A stretch of 64,000 nucleotides of DNA from Anaerobaca sp035448545 (GTDB lineage Bacteria > Planctomycetota > Phycisphaerae > Sedimentisphaerales > Anaerobacaceae), in assembly GCA_035448545.1 (NCBI GenBank), contig DAOTJE010000008.1:1-64000 (forward strand), in the 5' to 3' direction. Positions 41,937-52,701 of the stretch are shown piece by piece. The translations under genes were made by a program, and so were the position numbers. Positions within the stretch are counted from its first letter, which is position 1; each line of letters starts with the position of its first letter. Under the pieces are notes generated by a model that ran no database searches, was not told the origin of the DNA, and worked only from the letters and a program-made list of their open reading frames with translations.

Positions 41937-43022
41937 TTGTCTGTCAAGCTGACGGTCCATACCGACGGCGGCAGCCGGGGCAACCCGGGTCCTGCCGCCG
42001 CAGGCTTTGTTCTCGACGACTCCGACGGACGCCGACGGGTGGCCAAAGCACACTTCCTGGGTGAATCGACCAACAATGTTGCTGAATACACCGCCCTCAT
42101 TCGGGCGCTGCAGGCCGCCGCCAGGCTCGGTGCCGCAGAGATTACGGTTTTCAGCGACAGCGAGTTGCTGGTTCGGCAGATCAACGGCCGGTACAAGGTC
42201 AAGAGCGACCTGATCCGACCGCTTTACGATGAGGCGCAGGCTTTGATGGGCCGGTTCAAGGCCTGCGAGGTCCGGCACGTCCGGCGCGAGGAGAACAAAG
42301 ATGCCGACCGGCTGGTCAATCTGGCGCTGGATGCCGAGCGCGATATCGACGAAACCCCCGGGGCCCCGAGTCAGGCCTGCGCCGCTCCGTCCGATTCATC
42401 GGGACGGTTCCTTCGCTTGGGTTTCCTCATCAGCGGCAGCGGCCGCACGATGACCAACATCCTCGATGAGATCCGGAAAGGACGACTCAACGCCCAAATC
42501 TCCATCGTAATCAGCTCGCGCTCAACCGTGGCGGGTGTGACCAAGGCCCGCGATGCGGGACTGCCGTTGGAGATCGTCCGAAAGAAGGATTATCCCGACA
42601 TCGACGCGTTCAGCCAAAAGATTGAGGACATCCTCGTGGCCGCCAAGGTGGATCTCGTCGTGCAGGGCGGGTGGCTGTGCCTCTGGAAGATCCCGCAGCG
42701 CTACGAGAATCGCGTCCTGAACATCCATCCGGCTCTGCTGCCCAGCTTCGGCGGCCAAGGTATGTGGGGCCACCATGTGCATGAAGCGGTGCTCGCCGCC
42801 GGATGCAAGGTCAGCGGCTGCACCGTCCACTTCTGCACCAACGAGTATGATAATGGGCCCATCGTCGTTCAGCGAACCTGTCCGGTGCTGGACGACGACA
42901 CGCCCGACACGCTGGCGGACCGGGTCTTCGAGCAGGAGTGCATCGCCTATCCGGAGGCGATCAGGCTGTTTGCCCAGGGCAGGCTGCGGATCGAAGGCCG
43001 GCGCGTGAGAGTCATCCCATAG
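41937..43022 (+). CDS. Fusion of RNase HI-like domain with GAR transformylase (PurN)
   Basis: A 361-residue two-domain protein starting at TTG, with GGAGG seven bases upstream. Residues 1-140 are an RNase H/RNase H-like domain with all acidic residues: HTDGGSRGNPG, NNVAEYTALI, FSDSELLVRQ and NKDADRLVN. A linker rich in Pro, Ala and Ser follows (about 141-160). Residues 160-361 are a PurN-type formyltransferase: LGFLISGSGRTMTNIL, catalytic Asn and His in VLNIHPALLPSFGG, GCTVHFCTNEYDNGPIVV with the catalytic Asp. The frame is continuous across the junction. Such a fusion is unusual. Confidence 0.88.
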   Translation: MSVKLTVHTDGGSRGNPGPAAAGFVLDDSDGRRRVAKAHFLGESTNNVAEYTALIRALQAAARLGAAEITVFSDSELLVRQINGRYKVKSDLIRPLYDEAQALMGRFKACEVRHVRREENKDADRLVNLALDAERDIDETPGAPSQACAAPSDSSGRFLRLGFLISGSGRTMTNILDEIRKGRLNAQISIVISSRSTVAGVTKARDAGLPLEIVRKKDYPDIDAFSQKIEDILVAAKVDLVVQGGWLCLWKIPQRYENRVLNIHPALLPSFGGQGMWGHHVHEAVLAAGCKVSGCTVHFCTNEYDNGPIVVQRTCPVLDDDTPDTLADRVFEQECIAYPEAIRLFAQGRLRIEGRRVRVIP

Positions 43023-43045
43023 CGGCCGGTGGGCAGGGGGGTGCC

Positions 43046-43510
43046 GTGACGCCCTACAAACGATCGCTGCTGATCCAGTTCATTGTCGTCGGCCTGGCGA
43101 CCCTCGCCGCTGTTGTCGCAATGCTGCACCTGAAAGACTACGTCAACCGGTCCGAGGCGATGCGGGCGATGACCCAGCTTGGACAGCGCATCCTGGCCTA
43201 CCGCGCTGAACGCGGCTCGCTGCCCCCGCAATCGTTCGTTGACGACATCAAGGACGACGTGGACGGCGCCGTACGGATCGGCACGGTGCGTTACCGCGCC
43301 CTCTGGATTGGCCTGGATGCGCCCGGGGATACCGTTCTGGCTTATTCCGAGAAGCGCCATCCATCATCCTTCCTCGGCGACGGGTTCGTCGTCCTGCGCC
43401 TGGACGGAACCGTCGAATGGATGCCCTCCGCCCGGTTCGCCGAACTCTTCGCCTCTCAGCGAACCGACGCCGAGGTCGAGACCCTCAGCGCAGGGGCCGA
43501 AGCCGAATGA
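43046..43510 (+). CDS. Membrane-anchored pseudopilin-like protein
   Basis: A 154-residue protein with one N-terminal membrane helix (LLIQFIVVGLATLAAVVAML) followed by an amphipathic stretch (MRAMTQLGQRILAYRAERG). A globular part ends in GFVVLRLDGTVEWMPSARF. The helix-then-LPP layout and the tail resemble type II secretion pseudopilins (GspG/GspH-like) without a clear prepilin cleavage site. The start is GTG with a GGGGGG run upstream, 23 bases after the fusion gene. Function is not certain. Confidence 0.65.
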   Translation: MTPYKRSLLIQFIVVGLATLAAVVAMLHLKDYVNRSEAMRAMTQLGQRILAYRAERGSLPPQSFVDDIKDDVDGAVRIGTVRYRALWIGLDAPGDTVLAYSEKRHPSSFLGDGFVVLRLDGTVEWMPSARFAELFASQRTDAEVETLSAGAEAE

Positions 43511-43577
43511 GTCAGCGCCGCAACTGTGGTGTCGAGTCCAAGGAGTTGTGTGCAGACAGAGGTTGGGTCCGGGCCCC

Positions 43578-43615
43578 AAAAAAAAGGCCGTGGTCAGGGG
43601 GCTGACACACGGCCT
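43578..43615 (-). terminator. Rho-independent terminator of clpC
   Basis: On the minus strand AGGCCGTG and CACGGCCT pair, with an inner TCAG/CTGA extension, followed by eight T residues. It lies 23 bases after the clpC stop. Confidence 0.88.
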
Positions 43616-43638
43616 GTGGGTTCGGTTGGGGCGTTGCG

Positions 43639-46146
<2,508 letters not shown>

Positions 46147-46232
46147 ATCCGTTAAACCCGCTCCAAAGAATATCCGTTTTCGTCCGGTTTCTGCGGCCCA
46201 GGAACCACCCCAGATCCCCTGCTCATCGCTAC

Positions 46233-46261
46233 GTTATCTCATGCTCGCCGCGTTCTGTCAA
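46233..46261 (-). promoter_or_regulatory. Sigma-70 promoter of clpC
   Basis: Consensus TTGACA (46256-46261) and GATAAC (46233-46238) on the minus strand, 17 bases apart. The leader to the ATG at 46146 is about 80 bases. Confidence 0.62.
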
Positions 46262-46657
46262 CTCAGCGAATTCGATAAAGGTCCGCATGCCGAGCGGGTC
46301 TGCATCGCCGATGAGTACGTTGCGTGACCGTTAATTATATGACGCAAAAGGCCTCCGTGTTCATCCGGGCCAGGGGCCGGCCCCCTGGGTACCGTAGGTA
46401 TCGGCAAAATCCGCCGGGGACTTTCCTGCCCCCGGGCGCAAAGCCCTTCTTCTGTACTGGATTTGTGAAAGGCGGCAGTGTCGCGCGGTCGGTGATTGTC
46501 AGGACCTGCACGTGGCGACCTGGTTTGCAGTGACGCTGTCAGGCGTTATGTGCCCTTTCGCCACGCTCAGAGACTGCCCGGAGCGCGATTGAAGAGGCAG
46601 GCTCTCACGGGCACACTATGAAGGCCCACCATGCCGGCGTGCATCCCCCCATACGGA
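46262..46657. other. Gene-free stretch upstream of clpC
   Basis: No gene is supported. A near-perfect palindrome CCAGGGGCCGGCCCCCTGG lies at 46370-46388. A segment near 46600 (CACGGGCACACT) resembles the hairpin sequence at 15260, which hints at dispersed repeat fragments. Confidence 0.4.
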
Positions 46658-46927
46658 CTACTTGTCGTCGCGATTGCTCTCTTCGAGGAGTTTGCGCAGG
46701 TACGCATTCTCGCGCCGCGTCGCTTCGAGATCGAAGGCCTGGTACTTGATGCAGACTCGCAGGTAGTCGAGCAGTTCCTGGAGCGTGTCGATGCTCTTCT
46801 GGAGTTCCTTGCGATTGGCCTCGGCCTGTTTGGCAAGGTCCGCTAATTTCTTGTGGTTCGGATCGGTGCTTTCGCCGAATTGTTTGACCAGCTCGTTCAG
46901 CGCACCTTCCAGACTGGCCTCATCCAT
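46658..46927 (-). CDS. Small coiled-coil protein
   Basis: An 89-residue protein of unknown function, predicted almost entirely helical: SLEGALNELVKQFGES, KKLADLAKQAEANRKELQKS, TLQELLDYLRVCIKYQAFDL and REENAYLRKLL-like C-terminus (RRENAYLRKLLEESN). It would form a dimeric or trimeric coiled coil. AGGAGG precedes the ATG. Similar short helical proteins occur in planctomycete genomes, but I cannot name a family. It is transcribed alone. Confidence 0.7.
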   Translation of the reverse strand: MDEASLEGALNELVKQFGESTDPNHKKLADLAKQAEANRKELQKSIDTLQELLDYLRVCIKYQAFDLEATRRENAYLRKLLEESNRDDK

Positions 46928-47168
46928 CGCAACCTCCTCCAGTAGCTTTCACATCGGTGTGCCGCCCCAAGTCCATAGGCGCATTGTACCAAAACGAAGG
47001 GCTGGAGAAAAGAGCATTTGACGCGGTTTTGGCCGGTTCTGTTCGATGTGTCGAACGAAAAAACGCGTGCGCGGTCGCATTTGTCGAACGTGCCGCCTGC
47101 GCGCGGTTTGTCGTGCGGACACTGTGTAGCGATTATGACGACAAGCAATCGTCCGATCGTGCCGAAGT

Positions 47169-48785
47169 TCAGACACTGAAGATCAGGTCGAGCTTGCCAT
47201 GCTCTGGTGTCGGCAGGGCGGCTCGGCAATGGACGCAGTCGATCCGGTTCAGGCCGCGACGTTTGCCGCAGGCCGGACAGGCCATCGTCGGCGCGTGGTT
47301 CAGCGCCCAGTAGACCAGGAAGCCCGCGACGTTCAGCAGCGCCACGAAGACCAGCCAGAAGACAAGCCGGCCCCACGAGGTCCGCCGGGGGCGCCCATGC
47401 CGGAACGTCAGCGCCAGCATCGCCCCTGTAACCAGCCAGCTCCAGACGCTGAAGCGCGGCCGCATCTCCTCGACTGCCTCGATGAATTGGCACGCGAAAT
47501 CGCTTCGCTCGTACAGGTTGTGCTGGAAACCCGCCGGGAAGGGCAGCCAGAAAAGGTCGTACAGAAACGGCGAGAATGCGGTCACAAACCGTTTCACGTG
47601 GGACCGAGGCTCCACGTATTGGATGGCGCCCGGATCGCCGGGCAAGGTCCAGCTATAGCGATTGACGAGATCGAGGCCGCCTGTCTCGTCAACGCGATAC
47701 AATTCGACCGATTGATTCTTGGGGGCCCGTCGAAATCCGGTCCACCAGTCTGGATTCCCACGTGCCGCAGGCGCCGGATACTCCAGCCACGTCCGGCGCA
47801 GGAAGACGCCCTCCTTCGTTGCGGCGAACTCACAGTGGTTGCCGTACCATTGCTTCCATTCAGGCGGTGTGGCGACGGTGATGGTCTGGTCGGGATCCTT
47901 CAGGATCAGATGGTGTACCCCGTCGCTCGTCCGGCAGTGCAGCCAGGGACGAGTTCGCGCCATCGTTTCGCCGCTTGCCTGCCGGAAGCGATAGCTTGGG
48001 TTCATGGCCACGTACTCGATTCTGCCTTGGGGGCTTTCGAGAATCCGGTCGGCCTGTCGCGATGCGAAGCCGATCTCGTAGATGCATTGCTCGGTCTGCC
48101 ACAGGAGTGTCGGACTATGGGAATCCGGCGGCCACCAGGCCTGGAAGCTCTGGAAGGGACCGAAGGGTCGGACATCCGCCTTGGAGTCGGTCCACCCGGC
48201 GGCGCTCAGATAGCCCACGCGCCCGCCTTGGAGGCTGTAGCCGACGAAACAGTCCGCCCATGAATCATAGCGCCATATCTCCAGCAACTCGTCAGGCGTT
48301 CCCACCGGGATCTCTAGAACCCGAGGCTCGGTGAATTGTTGATGATGTTTCATCCTTTCACGTGTGAAGCCGTCGTCCCGAATGGCTTGAGCCCAGGAAA
48401 GGTAGTTATAGGGTCGTTCCTTGGCCGGGCCGTCCCAGAGCAGCTTGTCGTTGACGTCGTAGACCTGCTCCTGGCCCGTTAGCGCATCTGACGGATACGA
48501 TCCATACGCCGGTTGCCATCGATTCCCGGTGATCTGTGTGACCAGGTGCAGCGTGCCGTCGGGAAGGAACTCCTTCTTCGCACGCAGGATCCTTTGGGTT
48601 CTGGCCTGCTCGGGGGTCAGCTCCTGCTTCGGCTCCGTGGATGACGCCGGGGTCGCCGTCCAGAAAAGGTACGCCAATTCGATCGTGATGGACTGCACGG
48701 CGACCACAAGCAGGAGCACCAGCAGTGTCACCATGAAGACTCCGGCCACCCTTGCGAAATGGTGAATGAGGTTCTTCGCGTTCAT
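47169..48785 (-). CDS. Membrane protein of the ABC operon with C-terminal zinc ribbon
   Basis: A 538-residue protein. One membrane helix near the N-terminus (VFMVTLLVLLLVVAVQSI) is followed by about 370 exported residues with beta-propeller-like character (LPDGTLHLVTQITGNRWQP, EIWRYDSWADCFVGYS). Two further membrane helices (VWSWLVTGAMLALTF and LVFWLVFVALLNVAGFLVYW) precede a cytosolic ribbon MACPACGKRRG ... DCVHCRAALP. It follows the ABC permease by 18 bases and belongs to the GntR-controlled operon. Function is unknown; it may sense or tether cargo for the exporter. Confidence 0.75.
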   Translation of the reverse strand: MNAKNLIHHFARVAGVFMVTLLVLLLVVAVQSITIELAYLFWTATPASSTEPKQELTPEQARTQRILRAKKEFLPDGTLHLVTQITGNRWQPAYGSYPSDALTGQEQVYDVNDKLLWDGPAKERPYNYLSWAQAIRDDGFTRERMKHHQQFTEPRVLEIPVGTPDELLEIWRYDSWADCFVGYSLQGGRVGYLSAAGWTDSKADVRPFGPFQSFQAWWPPDSHSPTLLWQTEQCIYEIGFASRQADRILESPQGRIEYVAMNPSYRFRQASGETMARTRPWLHCRTSDGVHHLILKDPDQTITVATPPEWKQWYGNHCEFAATKEGVFLRRTWLEYPAPAARGNPDWWTGFRRAPKNQSVELYRVDETGGLDLVNRYSWTLPGDPGAIQYVEPRSHVKRFVTAFSPFLYDLFWLPFPAGFQHNLYERSDFACQFIEAVEEMRPRFSVWSWLVTGAMLALTFRHGRPRRTSWGRLVFWLVFVALLNVAGFLVYWALNHAPTMACPACGKRRGLNRIDCVHCRAALPTPEHGKLDLIFSV

Positions 48786-48803
48786 AGGCCCGACTTCCTC
48801 TCT

Positions 48804-49505
48804 CTAAAACTCTCGGCTCAGAAAGGCCGCCACGGTCTGCACGAGCAGGATCGCGATGGCCGGTACCGCCAAGACGAAGACCCAGCCCAGATGCCACTGC
48901 ACCAGCATGACAAAGACCGCCAATGTGGCGAAGGCCAGGCCGAAGATGCGAGTGGTGTACCAGCGGGCGGTGCTCAAGGCCGACAGCGCCGTGCCCAGAT
49001 AGACCACCAGGCCCATCGCGATGTAGATCCAGCCGGCGACCAGTATCTGGATAGGTTCCGGAATCGGAAAAACGCCCGGCCGGCAGGCGTACCAATACAA
49101 TCCTGTCCAGACTAAGCCCAGCGAGATGAGAAAGCCGAGGATCGCCGCGCCCAGCTTGGCGCCGAGAATGCTCATTCGCGACGTCGAGCGGTGCAGCAGG
49201 AACGACCAGGTCCGCGCGAACAGGGGCACCCAGAAGTGGCTCACGCCCAGAACTAGACCCAGACCCGGCGCGATGAATGCCAGCCACAGGGCTGGCTCCG
49301 CGAGCCTGCTATTGCGCACCAGACGATATGCGGCGATGTCCTCGCCGGGTCCCATGCCCGGGTGGTAGGACCAGTACCCTTGGTTGGTGAAGCGGACTTG
49401 GGCGCGCAGGGCCAGCAGTCCGACGCCCAGCAGGAGCAGTCCCGCCAGCAGCAGCCAGGGCAATGACTCGCGAAGCTCTTTTCGTAACAACGCCAGGAAT
49501 CTCAT
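48804..49505 (-). CDS. ABC-2-type transporter permease
   Basis: A 233-residue membrane protein with about six helices (ESLPWLLLAGLLLLGVGLLA, LWLAFIAPGLGLVLGVSHFW, LGAAILGFLISLGLVWTGLY, VAGWIYIAMGLVVYLGTALS and two more). It begins MRFLALLRKELRESLPWL, the usual cytosolic entry of ABC-2 permeases. It follows its ATPase by one base, so both subunits are made together. Substrate unknown; YtrA-type GntR operons often respond to cell-wall antibiotics. Confidence 0.82.
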   Translation of the reverse strand: MRFLALLRKELRESLPWLLLAGLLLLGVGLLALRAQVRFTNQGYWSYHPGMGPGEDIAAYRLVRNSRLAEPALWLAFIAPGLGLVLGVSHFWVPLFARTWSFLLHRSTSRMSILGAKLGAAILGFLISLGLVWTGLYWYACRPGVFPIPEPIQILVAGWIYIAMGLVVYLGTALSALSTARWYTTRIFGLAFATLAVFVMLVQWHLGWVFVLAVPAIAILLVQTVAAFLSREF

Positions 49506-49506
49506 G

Positions 49507-50430
49507 CTAAGCCTTCTCCCACTGGAACAGCCGTCGGCGATGGGGCGGGGCGGTGAACTCGATGAACTGATCCTCCAGGTTCATCTCGACGAAATCAAAA
49601 CGCTCGGCGCCGGCCTGCCGGGCCCAGTCGGCGACCTCCGCATCGCCGACGCCCACCAGCGTCAGTTCGAGCTGCCGCTCGCTGCGACGGAAGTGGAGCA
49701 GGCCGGCAAGCTCTACGTCGGCCGGCGCCGAGTTTTCGAAATGCACTACGACTTTGCGGACCGAGGCCCGGAATTGTTCGAGCGGGCAGTCGGCCCGCAG
49801 CACGCCCTTGTCGATCACGACGATGCGATCGGCGACGCGTTCGACGTCCGCGAGGATATGGCTGGAGAATAGCACCGTCCGTCCCTGGCGCGTGATCAGC
49901 TCGATCATCCCTTCGAGGAACTGCCGCCGGATGGCCGCGTCCAGGCCGAGCGTCGGGTCGTCCATCACCAGCAGCTCCGGATTCGGCGCCAGCGCCAACG
50001 CCAGCGAGACCTGGGCCCGCTGGCCGTTGGACAGGTGCTTGATCTTCTGTCGCTTGGACAGCTCGAAATACTCGATCATGTCCGCGAAGAGCCGGCTATC
50101 CCACTGCTTGGGGAAGAAGGCCCTCTGGAACTCCTCCAGCCGTCCGATGGTCATCCAGCGGAAGAGCCGATGGCCTTCGGTGACATAGCCGATGCGCTGG
50201 CGGATCGCCGGTGTCAGTGCGGTCGAATCGCAGCCGAGCAGGGTGGCTGATCCGGCGGTCGGCGTGAGCAATCCGAGCATCAGCTTGATCGCGGTGGTCT
50301 TGCCGGCGCCGTTGCGGCCGAGAAAGCCGCAGATGCACCCGCGCGGGACCCGCAGATCCAGATGGTCCAGCGCGGGCTTGGCGCCGTAGTACTTCGTCAG
50401 ACCCTTGGTCTCCAGCACGATCTCAGCCAT
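49507..50430 (-). CDS. ABC transporter ATP-binding protein with Asp in place of catalytic Glu
   Basis: A 307-residue ATPase of the YtrB/CcmA group. Walker A is GRNGAGKTT (residues 38-46), the signature is LSNGQRAQVS instead of LSGGQ, Walker B reads LLVMDDPTLGLD, and the H-loop is LFSSHIL. The canonical residue after Walker B Asp is Glu; here it is Asp, which usually slows hydrolysis. After about residue 215 there is an extra regulatory domain (VRKVVVHFENSAPADVELA). Its start overlaps the GntR gene by eight bases. Confidence 0.9.
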   Translation of the reverse strand: MAEIVLETKGLTKYYGAKPALDHLDLRVPRGCICGFLGRNGAGKTTAIKLMLGLLTPTAGSATLLGCDSTALTPAIRQRIGYVTEGHRLFRWMTIGRLEEFQRAFFPKQWDSRLFADMIEYFELSKRQKIKHLSNGQRAQVSLALALAPNPELLVMDDPTLGLDAAIRRQFLEGMIELITRQGRTVLFSSHILADVERVADRIVVIDKGVLRADCPLEQFRASVRKVVVHFENSAPADVELAGLLHFRRSERQLELTLVGVGDAEVADWARQAGAERFDFVEMNLEDQFIEFTAPPHRRRLFQWEKA

Positions 50431-50839
50431 TTTCCGCTTTGCCCTTATCCAGTGTGCCCGCGAATTTCTCCAGCCGTTTCTCGAAGAGCGCCACCAGCGT
50501 CTTGCGATCGAGACCGAGATTGACCGCGCGGCTGATGAGCGTGTCCATCCGTTCGGCGAGGATGTTGATCTGGGCGGCGTCCGCCTGCCGCAACACCGGA
50601 TCGCTGACGAACGTCCCCGAGCCGGTCTTCGTGGTGACCAGGCCCGACTGCTCCAGCAGCGCGTAGGCCCGCGCCACCGTATTGGGATTGATCACCAGCT
50701 CGGCCGCCAGGGCTCGCACCGCCGGAAGCTTGTCGCCGGTTCGCAACTCCCCCCGCGCGATCGCGCCGCTGATCTGCTCGACCAGTTGCTGGTAGATGGG
50801 CGTCTCAGAACCGCTTGATATTTGCATCCAGAGTGCCAT
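50423..50839 (-). CDS. GntR-family regulator, YtrA type
   Basis: A 138-residue repressor: the winged HTH includes PIYQQLVEQISGAIARGEL, RTGDKLPAVRALAAELVIN, PNTVARAYALLEQSGLVTTK and GSGTFVSDP. It is followed by the short helical YtrA-type dimerisation tail (ERMDTLISRAVNLGLDRKTL), not a ligand-binding FCD or UTRA domain. It is the first gene of the ABC operon and overlaps the ATPase gene. The near-perfect palindrome 33 bases upstream of its ATG is the likely autoregulatory operator. Confidence 0.9.
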   Translation of the reverse strand: MALWMQISSGSETPIYQQLVEQISGAIARGELRTGDKLPAVRALAAELVINPNTVARAYALLEQSGLVTTKTGSGTFVSDPVLRQADAAQINILAERMDTLISRAVNLGLDRKTLVALFEKRLEKFAGTLDKGKAENG

Positions 50840-50871
50840 GGCGACCGCTCTCGACTTGTCCGCACTACGAT

Positions 50872-50892
50872 TGTGCTAATATAATTAGTACA
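50872..50892 (-). promoter_or_regulatory. Palindromic operator of the GntR/ABC operon
   Basis: Arms TGTGCTAAT and ATTAGTACA around a central ATA, with one mismatch between arms. It overlaps an AT-rich TATATT that could be the -10 element. Size and symmetry fit a YtrA-like dimer. Confidence 0.65.
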
Positions 50893-50931
50893 TTTTGTAT
50901 TATCTGTTCGCGCAGTTCAACCCCTCTTTTC

Positions 50932-50958
50932 AAAAAAGCGCAGGATTTTTTTCCTGCC
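50932..50958 (-). terminator. Rho-independent terminator after the serpin gene
   Basis: On the minus strand CAGGA and TCCTG pair around an A-rich loop, followed by GCGC and a T6 run (50932-50937). A second stem, CCCCTCTCCGG with a partner near 50960-50984, lies just before it. Confidence 0.6.
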
Positions 50959-51021
50959 GCCCCTCCCGTTTTGCCGGAGAGGGGTGTAAAGTGCGTGTAG
51001 GCAGGATTTTACGGGCGATGC

Positions 51022-52296
51022 TCAGCCCTTGGTCTGCGGATTCATGACGCGGCCGAGAAACAGAATGCTGCCGGAGGCGTTGTCGCGGATCACGAAGATG
51101 AACGGGTGGTCGGCCTTGAAGACGGGCGTTCGGTCCGGTCCCATCGAGGTCAGCTTCATCACCACGCCGGTCGCGGCGGCGGCCTCGGTGCCTTCCTCAT
51201 TGACGTCGACGTAGGCCTGATGGATCACCGCCGAGATGAACAGGTCGCGCCGGCCCGTCATGCCCGAAAAATCGGCGGCCCCCGTGAATGCCTGCGCCAT
51301 GCCCATCTGCGCCAGCACCGTCTGGAGGCTGAACTTGCTGGTCATCTTGAACTTGGGGATCGAGACGATCACCTCGCGTTCGCGGAGGTTGTCCAGCCAC
51401 TTGGCGAGATTCGCCGCGGTCAGTTCCTGCTGGAGCTGTCGGATTCCGTCCAACGCCCTGGGCAGCAGGATCACCATCGACAGATCGTTGCCAACATACG
51501 GCAGTTGCAGCACTTGCAGCTCATCGGTCTGGGCGTAGCCGAATTTGGCCTTCTGGTTCATCATGGGGACCTGGACTGTGCCGGCATCAAGCAGGGTGAA
51601 CGGAGCGTCCTGCGTGCGGTCCTCCTTGAACTGGCTGGCCCAGTTGCCCTTGAAGTAGATGGCGTTGGTCAGCACCAGGCGGGTCATCTGGCCGACGGCG
51701 CCCTCGCTGAGAAGGTCCTTGATCTTGCCGTTGGTTTGTTCTTCGACCCAGGCGTTGATGGTTCGCCGGGCCTTCTCGGTGGCGCCGACGAAGTCCACGT
51801 TGCGGATGCGCCCGCCGTACTCGGCCTCGACCAGCGCGATGAACGCGTCGAGGAAGGCGAAGTCCTGCTGGCCCCACAGCGCGTTGGCGACTCTCAGTTC
51901 GTACGCGTCTTTTCCGCCTTTGGCGTTGAGGTTGCGGATGATCGCGCCGAACGCTCCGGCGAATTCCTCGGCCGTCATAGGCTCGCCGGCGATCCCCAGC
52001 TTCGTCAGAACCTCGCCCGAGGTGGGATACCACAGCGCCTCCGCCATTTTCCTCTCTGTTTCGCCGCGTGCCCCGGCGTAGGTCATCGCCAGCGCCGTTG
52101 AGACACTGTAAGGCGAGAAGAACAGGTTGCCGTCGCCGCCGCACAGTTTCTGGTAGAGGGCCAGAGCGAACTGATTGTTCCCAGAGACCACCGCCTGATG
52201 GGCGGCCGCCGCGATTTCGGCCTTCTCGTCGGCGGAACCGTGGGCGGCGCAGCCGAGAACCATCATTCCCATTACTATCGTGCTGAGCGTCTTCAT
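51022..52296 (-). CDS. Exported serpin, probably lipid-anchored, inhibitory type
   Basis: A 424-residue serine-protease inhibitor. A lipoprotein signal (IVMGMMVLGCAAHG) puts it outside the cytosol. The serpin core shows NLFFSPYSVSTALAMTYAGA, RLVLTNAIYFKGNWASQF and the C-terminal HPFIFVIRDNASGSILFLGR. The reactive loop hinge EEGTEAAAAT, with small residues at P14-P9, is the inhibitory type. Placing P15 at that Gly, the scissile bond would be Thr-Ser in MKLTSMG. The target protease is unknown; the loop does not suggest a trypsin-like enzyme. Confidence 0.92.
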   Translation of the reverse strand: MKTLSTIVMGMMVLGCAAHGSADEKAEIAAAAHQAVVSGNNQFALALYQKLCGGDGNLFFSPYSVSTALAMTYAGARGETERKMAEALWYPTSGEVLTKLGIAGEPMTAEEFAGAFGAIIRNLNAKGGKDAYELRVANALWGQQDFAFLDAFIALVEAEYGGRIRNVDFVGATEKARRTINAWVEEQTNGKIKDLLSEGAVGQMTRLVLTNAIYFKGNWASQFKEDRTQDAPFTLLDAGTVQVPMMNQKAKFGYAQTDELQVLQLPYVGNDLSMVILLPRALDGIRQLQQELTAANLAKWLDNLREREVIVSIPKFKMTSKFSLQTVLAQMGMAQAFTGAADFSGMTGRRDLFISAVIHQAYVDVNEEGTEAAAATGVVMKLTSMGPDRTPVFKADHPFIFVIRDNASGSILFLGRVMNPQTKG

Positions 52297-52701
52297 CGGT
52301 CTATCCTTCCAAGAAAGAACTCCTTCTACTCGCTATGACGATCATTCTACTGCTTCGGTTGACGGGCGTCCGTCCAGAATTGTACGAATCCCTTGAGCGT
52401 CGCCGCAAACGCCGCCAGGATGCCGATCCGTAAACCGGCGGAAAGGGCAGGCGTGATTCGCATCAGCCATCTTGAGATCAACGGCAGGGCGAGAGCGTCG
52501 AGATCCGCCTCTTCGGCCTGACCCGCAAATCCGGCTTCAAGGTCCTCAAGGTCGAAGAGAAGCAGCCCCGCCCTCACGGCGCTTCCGGGGAGAGAATTGT
52601 ACTTGAATGCGCCGGCTCCAGCGGCTATAAAGCGGCACTCCCGCGTCCGGAAGGTTCCGGGCGGCGCGAGGGTGATTTGTCGGTGTTCTGAGGTGGTTCC
52701 C
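52297..52701 (+). other. Intergenic region between serpin and HAD genes, with a start-less open frame
   Basis: No complete gene is supported. The plus frame 52476-52691 is open for 71 codons with strong GC3 bias and reads ESVEIRLFGLTRKSGFKV in its first third, but it lacks a start codon and is preceded by a stop. It may be a decayed fragment. The promoter for the HAD gene lies inside it. Confidence 0.45.
52603..52631 (+). promoter_or_regulatory. Candidate promoter of the HAD hydrolase gene
   Basis: TTGAAT at 52603-52608 and TATAAA at 52626-52631 with a 17-base spacer, about 70 bases before the TTG start. Confidence 0.55.

Noticed and set aside
52347..52577. A minus-strand frame of about 76 codons opposite the start-less fragment
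   Set aside because: Codon bias favours the plus frame; the minus translation has no recognisable pattern.
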